In this document: positions 6,176-12,959 of the stretch, piece by piece
How the letters are laid out: each line of letters opens with the position of its first letter
Position numbering within the stretch: position 1 is the first letter of the stretch
From: a virus
Reading direction: 5' to 3' (one strand)
IMG/VR virus record: IMGVR_UViG_3300027881_000100
Coordinates: 1-21,565 of that record
Length of the DNA stretch: 21,565 nucleotides
The notes under the pieces: generated by a model
What the model saw: only the letters and a program-made list of their open reading frames with translations
Database searches by the model: none
Told to the model about the DNA's origin: nothing
Translations under genes and position numbers: made by a program

Positions 6176-6928
6176 ATGTCAGCAACATCCACAGCTCGTT
6201 ACAACTTGATGAAGCAAATCATGCTTTTGCTTGGTGATCAAATGGTCGAAGTAGAGCTAGATGAGGAGCATCTAAACCTAGCTATTACAATGGCTGTTGA
6301 GCGTGTACGTCAACGTACAACAGGTGGTGTCGAAGAGGGTCATGTATTCATTACATTGCAGCCCGACCAAAATACGTACACTATGCCCGATGAAATTCAA
6401 GAAGTCGAAAAGCTTTATCGTCGAGGCGTTGGTGCAAACAGCACAGGCGGCACAAACTTTGATCCGTTTGAGGCAGCATTCTCAAATATCTACTTGTTAC
6501 AAGCAGGACGCACAGGTGGCCTAGCTACTTGGGATTTCTTTGCACAATACCAAGAGACAATTGGTCGAGTATTTGGATCAGAAATCAACTTTATCTGGGA
6601 ACCATCAACACATCAACTAAAAATCATTCGTCGTCCTACAGCGGAAGAAGATGTAATGTGTAAGGTGTGGTTAAAGAAGCCAGAAAACATTATTATTGAC
6701 GACGAGTACACAAAACCTTGGGTACGTGACTTCGCATTAGCTAAGAGTAAAGAAATGCTAGGCGAAGCTCGTGACAAATTCCCAGGTGGTCTTCCAGGCC
6801 CCGCAGGTTCAGTACTACTTAATGGTCAACAGTTGAAGACAGAAGCAGTAGCCGAGCTAGAAAGACTAGAAGTGGAGTTGCAGAACTTTGCAGTCTCACG
6901 AGACGGCATGCCGTTTAGGATTGGATAA
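6176..6928 (+). CDS. neck / head-completion protein, T4 gp13-like (250 aa)
   Basis: A virion connector protein that should sit under the portal and join the filled head to the tail. The N-terminal helices (about 1-45, with VEVELDEEHLNLAITMAVERVRQR) match the helical bundle of the gp13-like adaptor class. Next come a beta stretch (HVFITLQPDQNTYTMPDEI), the region GRTGGLATWDFFAQYQETIGRV, and a C-terminal block with WVRDFALAKSKEMLGEARDKF, LNGQQLKTEAVAELERLEVEL. These are patterns I know from neck proteins of marine T4-like phages. It is shorter than T4 gp13 (309 aa). It could be a paralogue of the strict gp13, so the exact number is not certain. Good late promoter and Shine-Dalgarno. Confidence 0.65.
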   Translation: MSATSTARYNLMKQIMLLLGDQMVEVELDEEHLNLAITMAVERVRQRTTGGVEEGHVFITLQPDQNTYTMPDEIQEVEKLYRRGVGANSTGGTNFDPFEAAFSNIYLLQAGRTGGLATWDFFAQYQETIGRVFGSEINFIWEPSTHQLKIIRRPTAEEDVMCKVWLKKPENIIIDDEYTKPWVRDFALAKSKEMLGEARDKFPGGLPGPAGSVLLNGQQLKTEAVAELERLEVELQNFAVSRDGMPFRIG

Positions 6929-7113
6929 TGAAGTTCGACGAAATCCTAAACGAGGGACGAGTAGAAGACTTCGCAATAAAACTTGAACAAATGTGGATCA
7001 AGAAATTGGAGGGCCAGATCACTCGCTACAGTGAAAACAAGGATAAAAGCGAGGAGTGGAACGAGGGCGCGCAGTGGGTTTTAAGAAAAATTTACGCACG
7101 TAATAGAATGTAA
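6928..7113 (+). CDS. small protein (61 aa) with capsid-targeting-like N terminus
   Basis: The ATG overlaps the stop of the neck gene (TAATG), so it is part of the same late unit. The N terminus MKFDEILNE-GRVEDF resembles the T4 capsid-targeting sequence MKTYQEFIAE-A. It is of similar length and ends in L-x-E before a small residue, the cleavage pattern of the gp21-type prohead protease. The remainder (about 13-61) is one or two charged amphipathic helices with Trp residues. An internal head protein carried into the cell with the DNA is a reasonable hypothesis, not a demonstrated function. Confidence 0.7.
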   Translation: MKFDEILNEGRVEDFAIKLEQMWIKKLEGQITRYSENKDKSEEWNEGAQWVLRKIYARNRM

Positions 7114-7116
7114 GTC

Positions 7117-7145
7117 TTGACATTTCACAAGACATGTAATATAAT
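7117..7145 (+). promoter_or_regulatory. consensus sigma-70 promoter
   Basis: TTGACA at 7117-7122 and TATAAT at 7140-7145 with exactly 17 nt between them: a full consensus match. It shares the longer block AGTCTTGACA with the promoter at 7879. It drives the two genes from 7179 to 7876. Confidence 0.9.
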
Positions 7146-7178
7146 ATAACATTAACCTCACTTTACAGGAATAGTGAA

Positions 7179-7421
7179 ATGCCAAAAGCAAAATTTAGAG
7201 AAGGAAGATACGGGAAAGGAATTCCCCGTGTGTACAAGTTTAAGCTAGGAAACAGAAAGAGCAGCATATCTGCACACTCAGTTTCATCAACAGAATTGTT
7301 AGAAATGTATAATTCTGGAAAGCGCCCGAAGGATAAACCAAAAATTGCGCAGGTTTTGTTTTTGCGTGGCATAAACTTAGCTGAACCCTTCGTAGAAGAG
7401 GAAGCACAACCTATAGAATGA
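7179..7421 (+). CDS. hypothetical basic protein (80 aa), early expressed
   Basis: An 80-residue protein with a basic N-terminal half (PKAKFREGRYGKGIPRVYKFKLGNRKSS) and an acidic last ten residues. Residues about 25-65 (VYKFKLGNRKSSISAHSVSSTELLEMYNSGKRPKDKPKIAQVLFLRG) are likely beta-helix. The ATG has AGGA at 7167-7170 with 8 nt spacing and lies about 30 nt behind a consensus host promoter, pointing to early expression. It overlaps the next gene by ATGA. No family recognised. Confidence 0.75.
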   Translation: MPKAKFREGRYGKGIPRVYKFKLGNRKSSISAHSVSSTELLEMYNSGKRPKDKPKIAQVLFLRGINLAEPFVEEEAQPIE

Positions 7422-7876
7422 AGATTACAGAAGTTGTTACACCACATCCAGCAGTAGCGGCGGAAGTCGAATTTACTAATCTGCTACAATCAGGCGAAGA
7501 TCGTATGGACGATATGGTTGCATTTGTTATGGATGATAGAATTGCAGACGCCCGTCGTCTGCATATTCTTAGGCGCATAGATGAATTACTTGGTGATCTC
7601 AAGGATCATTATGATGCATCCGACCTTGATGATTTTATGAATGATCCAGGCGAAATTTCTCCTGAAGAAGCAGACGAAATAGCACGAGATATGCGTTTGC
7701 CACCATATCATTTACAATCCGTAGATGAAACAGAAGACGATGAGACACCAACAGGCGAATATGAAATTTGCCAACGTTGTGGCGGAGCGGGTTGTATCGA
7801 ATGCGAAGAAGGCTTAAAAGATATTACTGGCATGCACAAAATTCCCGACTTTGACAAATACAACGATCCTAAATAG
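7418..7876 (+). CDS. acidic protein with DnaJ-like zinc knuckle (152 aa)
   Basis: An acidic, mainly helical protein (helices about 13-65 and 80-93) ending in a cysteine cluster C118-x2-C121-x4-C126-x2-C129 (CQRCGGAGCIEC). This has the CxxCxGxG style of DnaJ zinc knuckles, but only one compact unit. It begins with an ATGA overlap on the previous gene and has no clear Shine-Dalgarno, so translation is probably coupled. Similar knuckles recur in the large protein encoded at 16342-19554, suggesting exchange of a zinc module within this phage. The stop (AAATAG) is two bases from the -35 of the kinase promoter. Confidence 0.75.
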   Translation: MKITEVVTPHPAVAAEVEFTNLLQSGEDRMDDMVAFVMDDRIADARRLHILRRIDELLGDLKDHYDASDLDDFMNDPGEISPEEADEIARDMRLPPYHLQSVDETEDDETPTGEYEICQRCGGAGCIECEEGLKDITGMHKIPDFDKYNDPK

Positions 7877-7878
7877 TC

Positions 7879-7907
7879 TTGACACTTCCAACATAATCTG
7901 TTATAAT
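7879..7907 (+). promoter_or_regulatory. consensus sigma-70 promoter with extended -10
   Basis: TTGACA at 7879-7884, 17 nt, TATAAT at 7902-7907, preceded by TGT (extended -10). A full consensus early promoter about 25 nt upstream of the likely leader for the dNMP kinase start at 7938. Confidence 0.9.
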
Positions 7908-7937
7908 TATCTGCATAACTATAACTAAGGATTATCC

Positions 7938-8618
7938 ATGCTCATCGGACTTCTCGGTCGCATTGGTTCTGGCAAAGGAACTGTAGCAGACGAACTTGTA
8001 AACAAATATGGCTTCCGCCAAGACAGCTACGCATACGCCCTAAAAGACATGACTGCATTCCTATTTAATTGGGATCGCAGTATGCTTGAGGGTGATACAA
8101 TTGAGAGCCGCAGTTCAAGAGAACAAATCGACGAGTGGTGGTCAAAAAAATTAGGCATTCCTGAATTTACTCCCCGATTAGCATTGCAATTGATTGGTAC
8201 AGACGTATTTCGTAATAATTTTCATCAAGACATTTGGGTGTTGAGTGTTATAGCACGTTACAAAGAAGGCGATAACGTAGTAATAAGTGATTGCAGGTTT
8301 CCAAATGAAGTTCAAGCAATCCGTCAAGTAGGCGGACGTATTATTCAAGTTGATCGTGGTTTTGAACCCGAATGGTGGACTTGTGCTAAAGAAGCTGCAA
8401 GCGGTGTTCCAGAAGCAATAGAACAAATGGATGAACACTATAATATTCATGCAAGTGAATGGGCTTGGGCTAATCAAATCCCAGATGAGTTAATCCATAA
8501 TGATGGAACGCTCAACGAACTGTATGGTATGGTTAAATTATTGGATAACAGGTATGGGTTTAATACTAAAACAACTTATAGCCCCGATGATCCAGTTGGA
8601 ACCGAATATATATTTTAG
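7938..8618 (+). CDS. 1: deoxynucleoside monophosphate kinase, T4 gp1-type (226 aa)
   Basis: This enzyme phosphorylates dNMPs (in T4: dGMP, dTMP and hydroxymethyl-dCMP) with ATP and supplies precursors for phage DNA synthesis in the cytoplasm. The P-loop is visible at residues 7-15 (GRIGSGKGT). The family blocks TPRLALQLIGTDVFRNNFHQDIWV (78-101) and DCRFPNEV (118-125) follow, with a lid-like basic region between. Length is close to T4 gp1 (241 aa). AAGGA at 7927-7931 is 6 nt before the ATG. It has its own strong sigma-70 promoter, consistent with early nucleotide metabolism, yet lies amid late structural genes. The 3' end overlaps the convergent endonuclease gene by 4 nt. Confidence 0.85.
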   Translation: MLIGLLGRIGSGKGTVADELVNKYGFRQDSYAYALKDMTAFLFNWDRSMLEGDTIESRSSREQIDEWWSKKLGIPEFTPRLALQLIGTDVFRNNFHQDIWVLSVIARYKEGDNVVISDCRFPNEVQAIRQVGGRIIQVDRGFEPEWWTCAKEAASGVPEAIEQMDEHYNIHASEWAWANQIPDELIHNDGTLNELYGMVKLLDNRYGFNTKTTYSPDDPVGTEYIF

Positions 8619-9268
8619 TCTGATTCGATATAACGTTTGATAGTTGTGCGCGACACGCCATAATCCCTAGATAATTGACTAACAGTAGTACCGTTCTCGT
8701 ACTGCTCTATAATTTTAGTTCGACCTTCTTTGTTTACAGCCTTTACTTGTTTGCGTCCACATTTCTTTGAGAGTACTTCCTTCTGTTTTTGGCCTTCGGG
8801 TGAAGCCCAAAACTCTTTCATCTTTTCAGATTGCTTTTGTCGTGCTACTTTCCCTTCTTCTGTTTGAAAAAATGCTTTTTTGTTGTTGCTTATGGCTTTT
8901 TTGTAATCATATGATCGACCGACGTTTATCGGTGTTAATTTAATCAAATCCAAATCTTCCAAAGAAATATTTGATTTAAATACTAGATCCTCGCCACCTC
9001 TAGTACCGTTGTAACCACCATTAAACGTATTATTCTCCTCGATGTGTTTCATCTCTAAGAGATTAGCATCGACTCTTGTCTCACATTTTTCTAATATTTC
9101 CCATTTCCAACAACTTTCATCGTATTTTCGTAATGCATTATGAAATTGTACCGTAGAACCGCCACGCACACTAACAAGATGCCGTGCCTTTCGTTCTTTG
9201 AGTGTTTTAGACGTAAGCCCAACATAGGATTTGTTGGTGACGTTGTTTGTAGCTCTATATATAATCAT
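8615..9268 (-). CDS. GIY-YIG homing-type endonuclease (217 aa)
   Basis: The catalytic domain matches I-TevI residue by residue in spacing: Y4 (IIY), Y15 (YVG), R26, H30, E72 and N87 (GYNGT) correspond to Y6, Y17, R27, H31, E75 and N90 of I-TevI. Residues about 125-170 carry a NUMOD3-like basic segment (SEKMKEFWASPEGQKQKE). The last 30 residues (TTVSQLSRDYGVSRTTIKRYIES) form a resolvase-like helix-turn-helix for DNA binding. All catalytic residues are present, so it looks active. It is the only minus-strand gene here, lies between two phage genes like T4 Seg enzymes, and probably spreads by cleaving related phages near this site. Its start lacks a Shine-Dalgarno and sits 8 nt behind a minus-strand late box. 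Confidence 0.9.
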   Translation of the reverse strand: MIIYRATNNVTNKSYVGLTSKTLKERKARHLVSVRGGSTVQFHNALRKYDESCWKWEILEKCETRVDANLLEMKHIEENNTFNGGYNGTRGGEDLVFKSNISLEDLDLIKLTPINVGRSYDYKKAISNNKKAFFQTEEGKVARQKQSEKMKEFWASPEGQKQKEVLSKKCGRKQVKAVNKEGRTKIIEQYENGTTVSQLSRDYGVSRTTIKRYIESD

Positions 9269-9276
9269 AACACTAT

Positions 9277-9284
9277 TATTTAGC
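9277..9284 (-). promoter_or_regulatory. minus-strand late promoter box GCTAAATA
   Basis: Read on the minus strand, GCTAAATA (9284 to 9277) is followed after 8 nt by the endonuclease ATG at 9268. There is no Shine-Dalgarno in between. The predicted transcript starts about 3 nt before the codon. Confidence 0.5.
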
Positions 9285-9292
9285 GCACTTTA

Positions 9293-9300
9293 GATAAATA
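9293..9300 (+). promoter_or_regulatory. late promoter box GATAAATA for the tail sheath gene
   Basis: GATAAATA within TTTAGATAAATA (9289-9300), 54 nt upstream of the sheath ATG. The longer leader contains AGGAG at 9343-9347. Confidence 0.65.
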
Positions 9301-9321
9301 TTGGCATAAGGATAACGATAG

Positions 9322-9329
9322 TATTTATC
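9322..9329 (-). promoter_or_regulatory. minus-strand late promoter box GATAAATA
   Basis: On the minus strand the bases 9333 to 9320 read TTTAGATAAATACT, identical to the 14-mer at 21207-21220. It points toward the endonuclease gene and faces the plus-strand box at 9293. Confidence 0.55.
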
Positions 9330-9354
9330 TAAACATAAAAACAGGAGAAGAATT

Positions 9355-12216
9355 ATGCCCTTGGTATCCCCAGGCGTACAAGTTACCGTAACAGACGAAA
9401 GCTTTTTTAGTTCCGCTGGCCCAGGTACAGTACCACTAATATTCATTGCTTCAAAGCAAGATAAGTTGACCTCAGACGGGTCTTCTACTGCACTCGGCAC
9501 AACAGCCGCTAATGCAGATTCCCTATACCTAATTAGTAGCCAACGAGAGTTGCTACAGACGTTTGGCGATCCAGATTTCAACGAGATCGGTGGCCTAGCA
9601 CAGAATGGTAGCCCACTTAACGAGTATGGTTTGCTTGCAGCATATTCATACTTAGGTCTTGCAAATCGCGCATACGTAATTCGCGCTGACATTGACCTGA
9701 ACGAGCTTGAAGGAACAAGCATTGCACCAACATCCGCAGCAGCAGATAACGCTTACTGGAATAACACTGGTAACCTAACACCTGGTCTTTTCCGTTGGAC
9801 TGCAAGCGACACATGGGCGGCGGTTGTAACAACAACATTCATAGGTGACGAAAACGGTGACGAAGCGGCCCTGATTACTACAGGGTTGGGCAATTCAGAA
9901 CCATCTAGTGGCTATGTAGATGGCGACATTATCGTTAACCTAGACAATGTGGGTAATGTACAATACCTGCATCGAGATGGCGGTGACTGGTATAAAGCAG
10001 GTACATCAGCAGGACGTGGTTTCCGAGACTTTCAGTGGGCACCACACACATTTGTACCAAGTGTAAACCAATCAGACGATTCTACACCACTTGTTGCCGG
10101 CGATCTTTGGTTGAAGACAACCACACCTAACAGTGGCCTAGACCTAGACGTAAGCTTTTACGATAGCTCATTAGGACAATTTGTAAGCTTGGGTGATATT
10201 ACTATCTCTGATACACATACTGCATATTACGCACTTGCTGGCGGCGGCGTTACGCACACTAACCCAGCAGCAGGCACAGTAGTTGGCTTTGTTGATAGCA
10301 TAGATTCATATGCAGGCACGTTCAATACAACCGCACCTACTCCTCAAACAACTTCTGAGGCTGACGTGGTACTAGAAATTCACAACGGCGCAACAACAGT
10401 TGCATTCACAGGTGCATCACCTGTTGCAGGTACAATTACTGATGATACGACAACAGTGTTTACACTTAATGGTACAGTAACAACTACATTTGGCACAGCA
10501 GTAACAGCAGGTATGACAGGCATTGACGAAGTAGTTGTCGCACTTAACCTTGATCCAGCACTAGCAGCTCACAACGTTATTGCTTCTAAATCAGCAACAG
10601 ATCAGGTCATACTAACATCATCAGACGGCAGCGATATTATTATTACCTCAGCTAGTACGTCTGTTATAGGAGAGTTGTTCATTGTAAATGGCACAACATC
10701 TAACTTTGAATCATTTGCAACCTCAGCTTTGGCTTCTTCATACGAAGCAGATGCAACAGCACCAGCAGGCGCTGTAACTGATGGCACATACTGGTATGAT
10801 CCTAGCTTTATTGTTGACATACTAGAGAATGATGGCGCTGGCGTATGGGATGATTTTGCTGGTACGATTTCAGTACAAAGTGATGAACCAACTTCACCAA
10901 TAAGTGGTGATCTTTGGGTAGAAACAGACCAAGCATCTTACCCAGTAATTTACCGCTACACAACAGAGTGGGTATTGGTTGATAACACAGATCAAACAAC
11001 ACCTCTTGGTATTGTGTTCGGTGACGCTCGGCCTGCACCAGTAACAGCAGGCTCAGGTACAGGTATTAACAACGGCGGCGGCGATCTGGACTTAGATGCT
11101 GATCGTCCTGATCCGCTACTATATCCAGGTGGCACATTGCTATTTAATACACGTTACAGTGGTCGCAATGTTAAAGTTTGGACAGAGAATGCAACCTTCA
11201 GTGATGACGCAGGCCTAGTACCTGTTGATCGTTGGGTTACTTCAAGTGGCAACAACCCAGATGGTAGCCTAGTTTCAGGTTCTGACGCACAGCAGGCAGT
11301 AGTTGCAAATGCAATTGGTGCAGTAATGACAGCAAATCAGCAAGTACGAGATGACACAATCTTTTACAACTTGATTGCTGCTCCTGGCTATGTTGAACTA
11401 ATGGACGAGATGCTAGCACTGAACTTGGATCGCAAAGAGCAAGCATTTGTTATTGGCGACGTTCCATTCCACCTAGCAGACGATACAACATCTCTACAAG
11501 AATGGTCTGCTAACAGTAACAGTGCAGCAGGAAACGGCAATGACGGTCTTGTTAGCGCAAGTAGCAACTTGGGTGTTTACTATCCATCTGCTCTGACTAC
11601 AAACACAGACGGCACAGATGTAGTTGTACCTTCAAGTCATATGACATTGCGCGTACTAGCATATAACGATCAGGTTGCTTATCCTTGGTATGCTCCTGCT
11701 GGATTTACACGCGGTACAGTAAGTAACGCTTCAGCAGTTGGCTACTTGGATAGCTCAGACTCATTCGTAGTTAGTTCTTTGAATCAGGGACAACGTGATG
11801 TACTACAACTCAATAACGTTAACCCAATTGCAAGTATTCCAAACAGAGGACTTGTGGTTTACGGTCAGAAAACTCGTCAGGGTACATCATCAGCACTTGA
11901 TCGTGTTAATGTAGCACGCCTAATCAACCATGTTCGTTACCAATCAGACTTGCTGGCACAGCCATTCTTGTTTGAGCCAAACGATAGCGTAACTCGCGGT
12001 GCTGTTAAGGAAGCATTTGACGCATTCTTGTCAGAAATCGTTACATTACGTGGTATTACAGACTTCTTGGTAGTAGTTGACGAAAGTAACAACACACCAG
12101 AGCGTATTGACCGAAGCGAACTATGGATTGACATTGCGATTCAGCCAACCAAGTCTGTAGAGTTCATCTACATTCCAATCAGGCTACAGAATTCAGGTGA
12201 CGATCTTAACCTATAA
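9355..12216 (+). CDS. 18: contractile tail sheath protein, T4 gp18-type (953 aa)
   Basis: Subunit of the contractile sheath around the tail tube. The N terminus (MPLVSPGVQVTVTDESFF...GTVPLIFIAS) and the C-terminal 100 residues (FLFEPNDSVTRGAVKEAFDAFL, RGITDFLVVVDESNNTPERIDRSELWIDIAIQPTKSVEFIYI) are classic sheath signatures. At 953 residues it is about 300 longer than T4 gp18 (659). The extra length lies in the middle (about 120-600) and is Thr/Asp/Gly-rich, with several GDxW-like units: GDLW at 249-252, GTYW at 477-480, GDLW at 518-521 and a weaker GDII at 190. These probably form surface-exposed domains. AGGAG at 9343-9347, 7 nt from the ATG. An intrinsic terminator follows. Confidence 0.92.
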   Translation: MPLVSPGVQVTVTDESFFSSAGPGTVPLIFIASKQDKLTSDGSSTALGTTAANADSLYLISSQRELLQTFGDPDFNEIGGLAQNGSPLNEYGLLAAYSYLGLANRAYVIRADIDLNELEGTSIAPTSAAADNAYWNNTGNLTPGLFRWTASDTWAAVVTTTFIGDENGDEAALITTGLGNSEPSSGYVDGDIIVNLDNVGNVQYLHRDGGDWYKAGTSAGRGFRDFQWAPHTFVPSVNQSDDSTPLVAGDLWLKTTTPNSGLDLDVSFYDSSLGQFVSLGDITISDTHTAYYALAGGGVTHTNPAAGTVVGFVDSIDSYAGTFNTTAPTPQTTSEADVVLEIHNGATTVAFTGASPVAGTITDDTTTVFTLNGTVTTTFGTAVTAGMTGIDEVVVALNLDPALAAHNVIASKSATDQVILTSSDGSDIIITSASTSVIGELFIVNGTTSNFESFATSALASSYEADATAPAGAVTDGTYWYDPSFIVDILENDGAGVWDDFAGTISVQSDEPTSPISGDLWVETDQASYPVIYRYTTEWVLVDNTDQTTPLGIVFGDARPAPVTAGSGTGINNGGGDLDLDADRPDPLLYPGGTLLFNTRYSGRNVKVWTENATFSDDAGLVPVDRWVTSSGNNPDGSLVSGSDAQQAVVANAIGAVMTANQQVRDDTIFYNLIAAPGYVELMDEMLALNLDRKEQAFVIGDVPFHLADDTTSLQEWSANSNSAAGNGNDGLVSASSNLGVYYPSALTTNTDGTDVVVPSSHMTLRVLAYNDQVAYPWYAPAGFTRGTVSNASAVGYLDSSDSFVVSSLNQGQRDVLQLNNVNPIASIPNRGLVVYGQKTRQGTSSALDRVNVARLINHVRYQSDLLAQPFLFEPNDSVTRGAVKEAFDAFLSEIVTLRGITDFLVVVDESNNTPERIDRSELWIDIAIQPTKSVEFIYIPIRLQNSGDDLNL

Positions 12217-12236
12217 GAGAAGGACCCGCATAGGAG

Positions 12237-12268
12237 AAAAATGCGTCGTTAAGTCGGCGCATTTTTTT
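12237..12268 (+). terminator. intrinsic terminator after the sheath gene
   Basis: The stem AAAATGCGTCG pairs with CGGCGCATTTT (one T-G wobble) around a TTAAGT loop, followed by a run of seven T. It separates the sheath transcript from the tail-tube unit. Confidence 0.85.
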
Positions 12269-12293
12269 GGATGGAAATAAATTTGAAGGAAGT

Positions 12294-12301
12294 GATAAAT
12301 A
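12294..12301 (+). promoter_or_regulatory. late promoter box GATAAATA for the tail tube gene
   Basis: GATAAATA 25 nt after the terminator and 36 nt before the ATG at 12338. AGAGGAGA at 12321-12328 is the ribosome site. Confidence 0.75.
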
Positions 12302-12337
12302 ATAGCATAAGAAACTGTTCAGAGGAGAACAATACAA

Positions 12338-12958
12338 ATGGCAGATTTAAGTAAATTTGGTGTACCACTAGATGGCAATAAGCTGGGAATGTTACAGCCT
12401 AAGTTGGCATACCGTTTCCGAATTATTTTTCAGAATTTCGGCACCAACAACAATCTACGTGAATTGACTTCCAGTGTACAGTCGGTAGGACGACCATCAG
12501 TTCAGCACGAGGAAGCTGTAGTGCATTCTTACAATTCCGTTGCATATGTAATGGGCAAGCACGCTTGGCAACCACTTGAAGTCATGGTTAGGGATGATAT
12601 TACTAATGCTGTAACGTCAGCCGTTAGTTCACAGGTTCAGCGTCAGCTTAACCACTTTGAACAAATCGGCCCTGTTGCTGGAACAAACTACAAGTTTGGT
12701 ATGCAGATTCATACACTAGACGGCGGCAACGGCGAAGAACTAGAAAGCTGGCAGCTAGATGGTTGCTGGTTGCAAACTGTAGCTAATGGTGATTTCAACT
12801 ACGAAACGGCAGCAGACTTTATGCGTATTACATTGACTATACGCTTTGACAATGCTACACTTCTAAGCGGACCAAATGACAATGATGGAACAACTGTTGC
12901 TGGCGATCCGTTCCCTAATATCCTAGACGGCTATACTGGCGGCACTTCAATAGGATAA
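12338..12958 (+). CDS. 19: tail tube protein, T4 gp19-type (206 aa)
   Basis: Subunit of the inner tail tube through which DNA passes. The pattern YRFRIIFQNFG (about 26-36), then ELTSSVQSVGRPSVQHEEAVVHSYNSVAYVMGKHAWQPLEVMVRDDI and the C-terminal ESWQLDGCWLQTVANGDFNYETAADFMRITLTIRFDNATL match the beta-sandwich tube fold shared with type VI Hcp. It is longer than T4 gp19 (163 aa), owing to an N-terminal extension and a polar Gly/Asp tail (about 180-206). It directly follows the sheath gene and its terminator, the usual gp18-gp19 order. It is separated from the next gene by a single base. Confidence 0.88.
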   Translation: MADLSKFGVPLDGNKLGMLQPKLAYRFRIIFQNFGTNNNLRELTSSVQSVGRPSVQHEEAVVHSYNSVAYVMGKHAWQPLEVMVRDDITNAVTSAVSSQVQRQLNHFEQIGPVAGTNYKFGMQIHTLDGGNGEELESWQLDGCWLQTVANGDFNYETAADFMRITLTIRFDNATLLSGPNDNDGTTVAGDPFPNILDGYTGGTSIG

Positions 12959-12959
12959 A

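Larger units (their letters stand above)
9289..9333. repeat. 12-bp inverted repeat formed by two facing late promoters
   Basis: TTTAGATAAATA at 9289-9300 and its exact reverse complement at 9322-9333, separated by 21 nt. Each arm contains a late box. Confidence 0.8.

Noticed and set aside
7869-7876. CCTAAATA at the end of the 7418 gene as a late promoter
   Set aside because: It differs from the other boxes at the first two positions and lies just before a full sigma-70 promoter that explains expression of the kinase.
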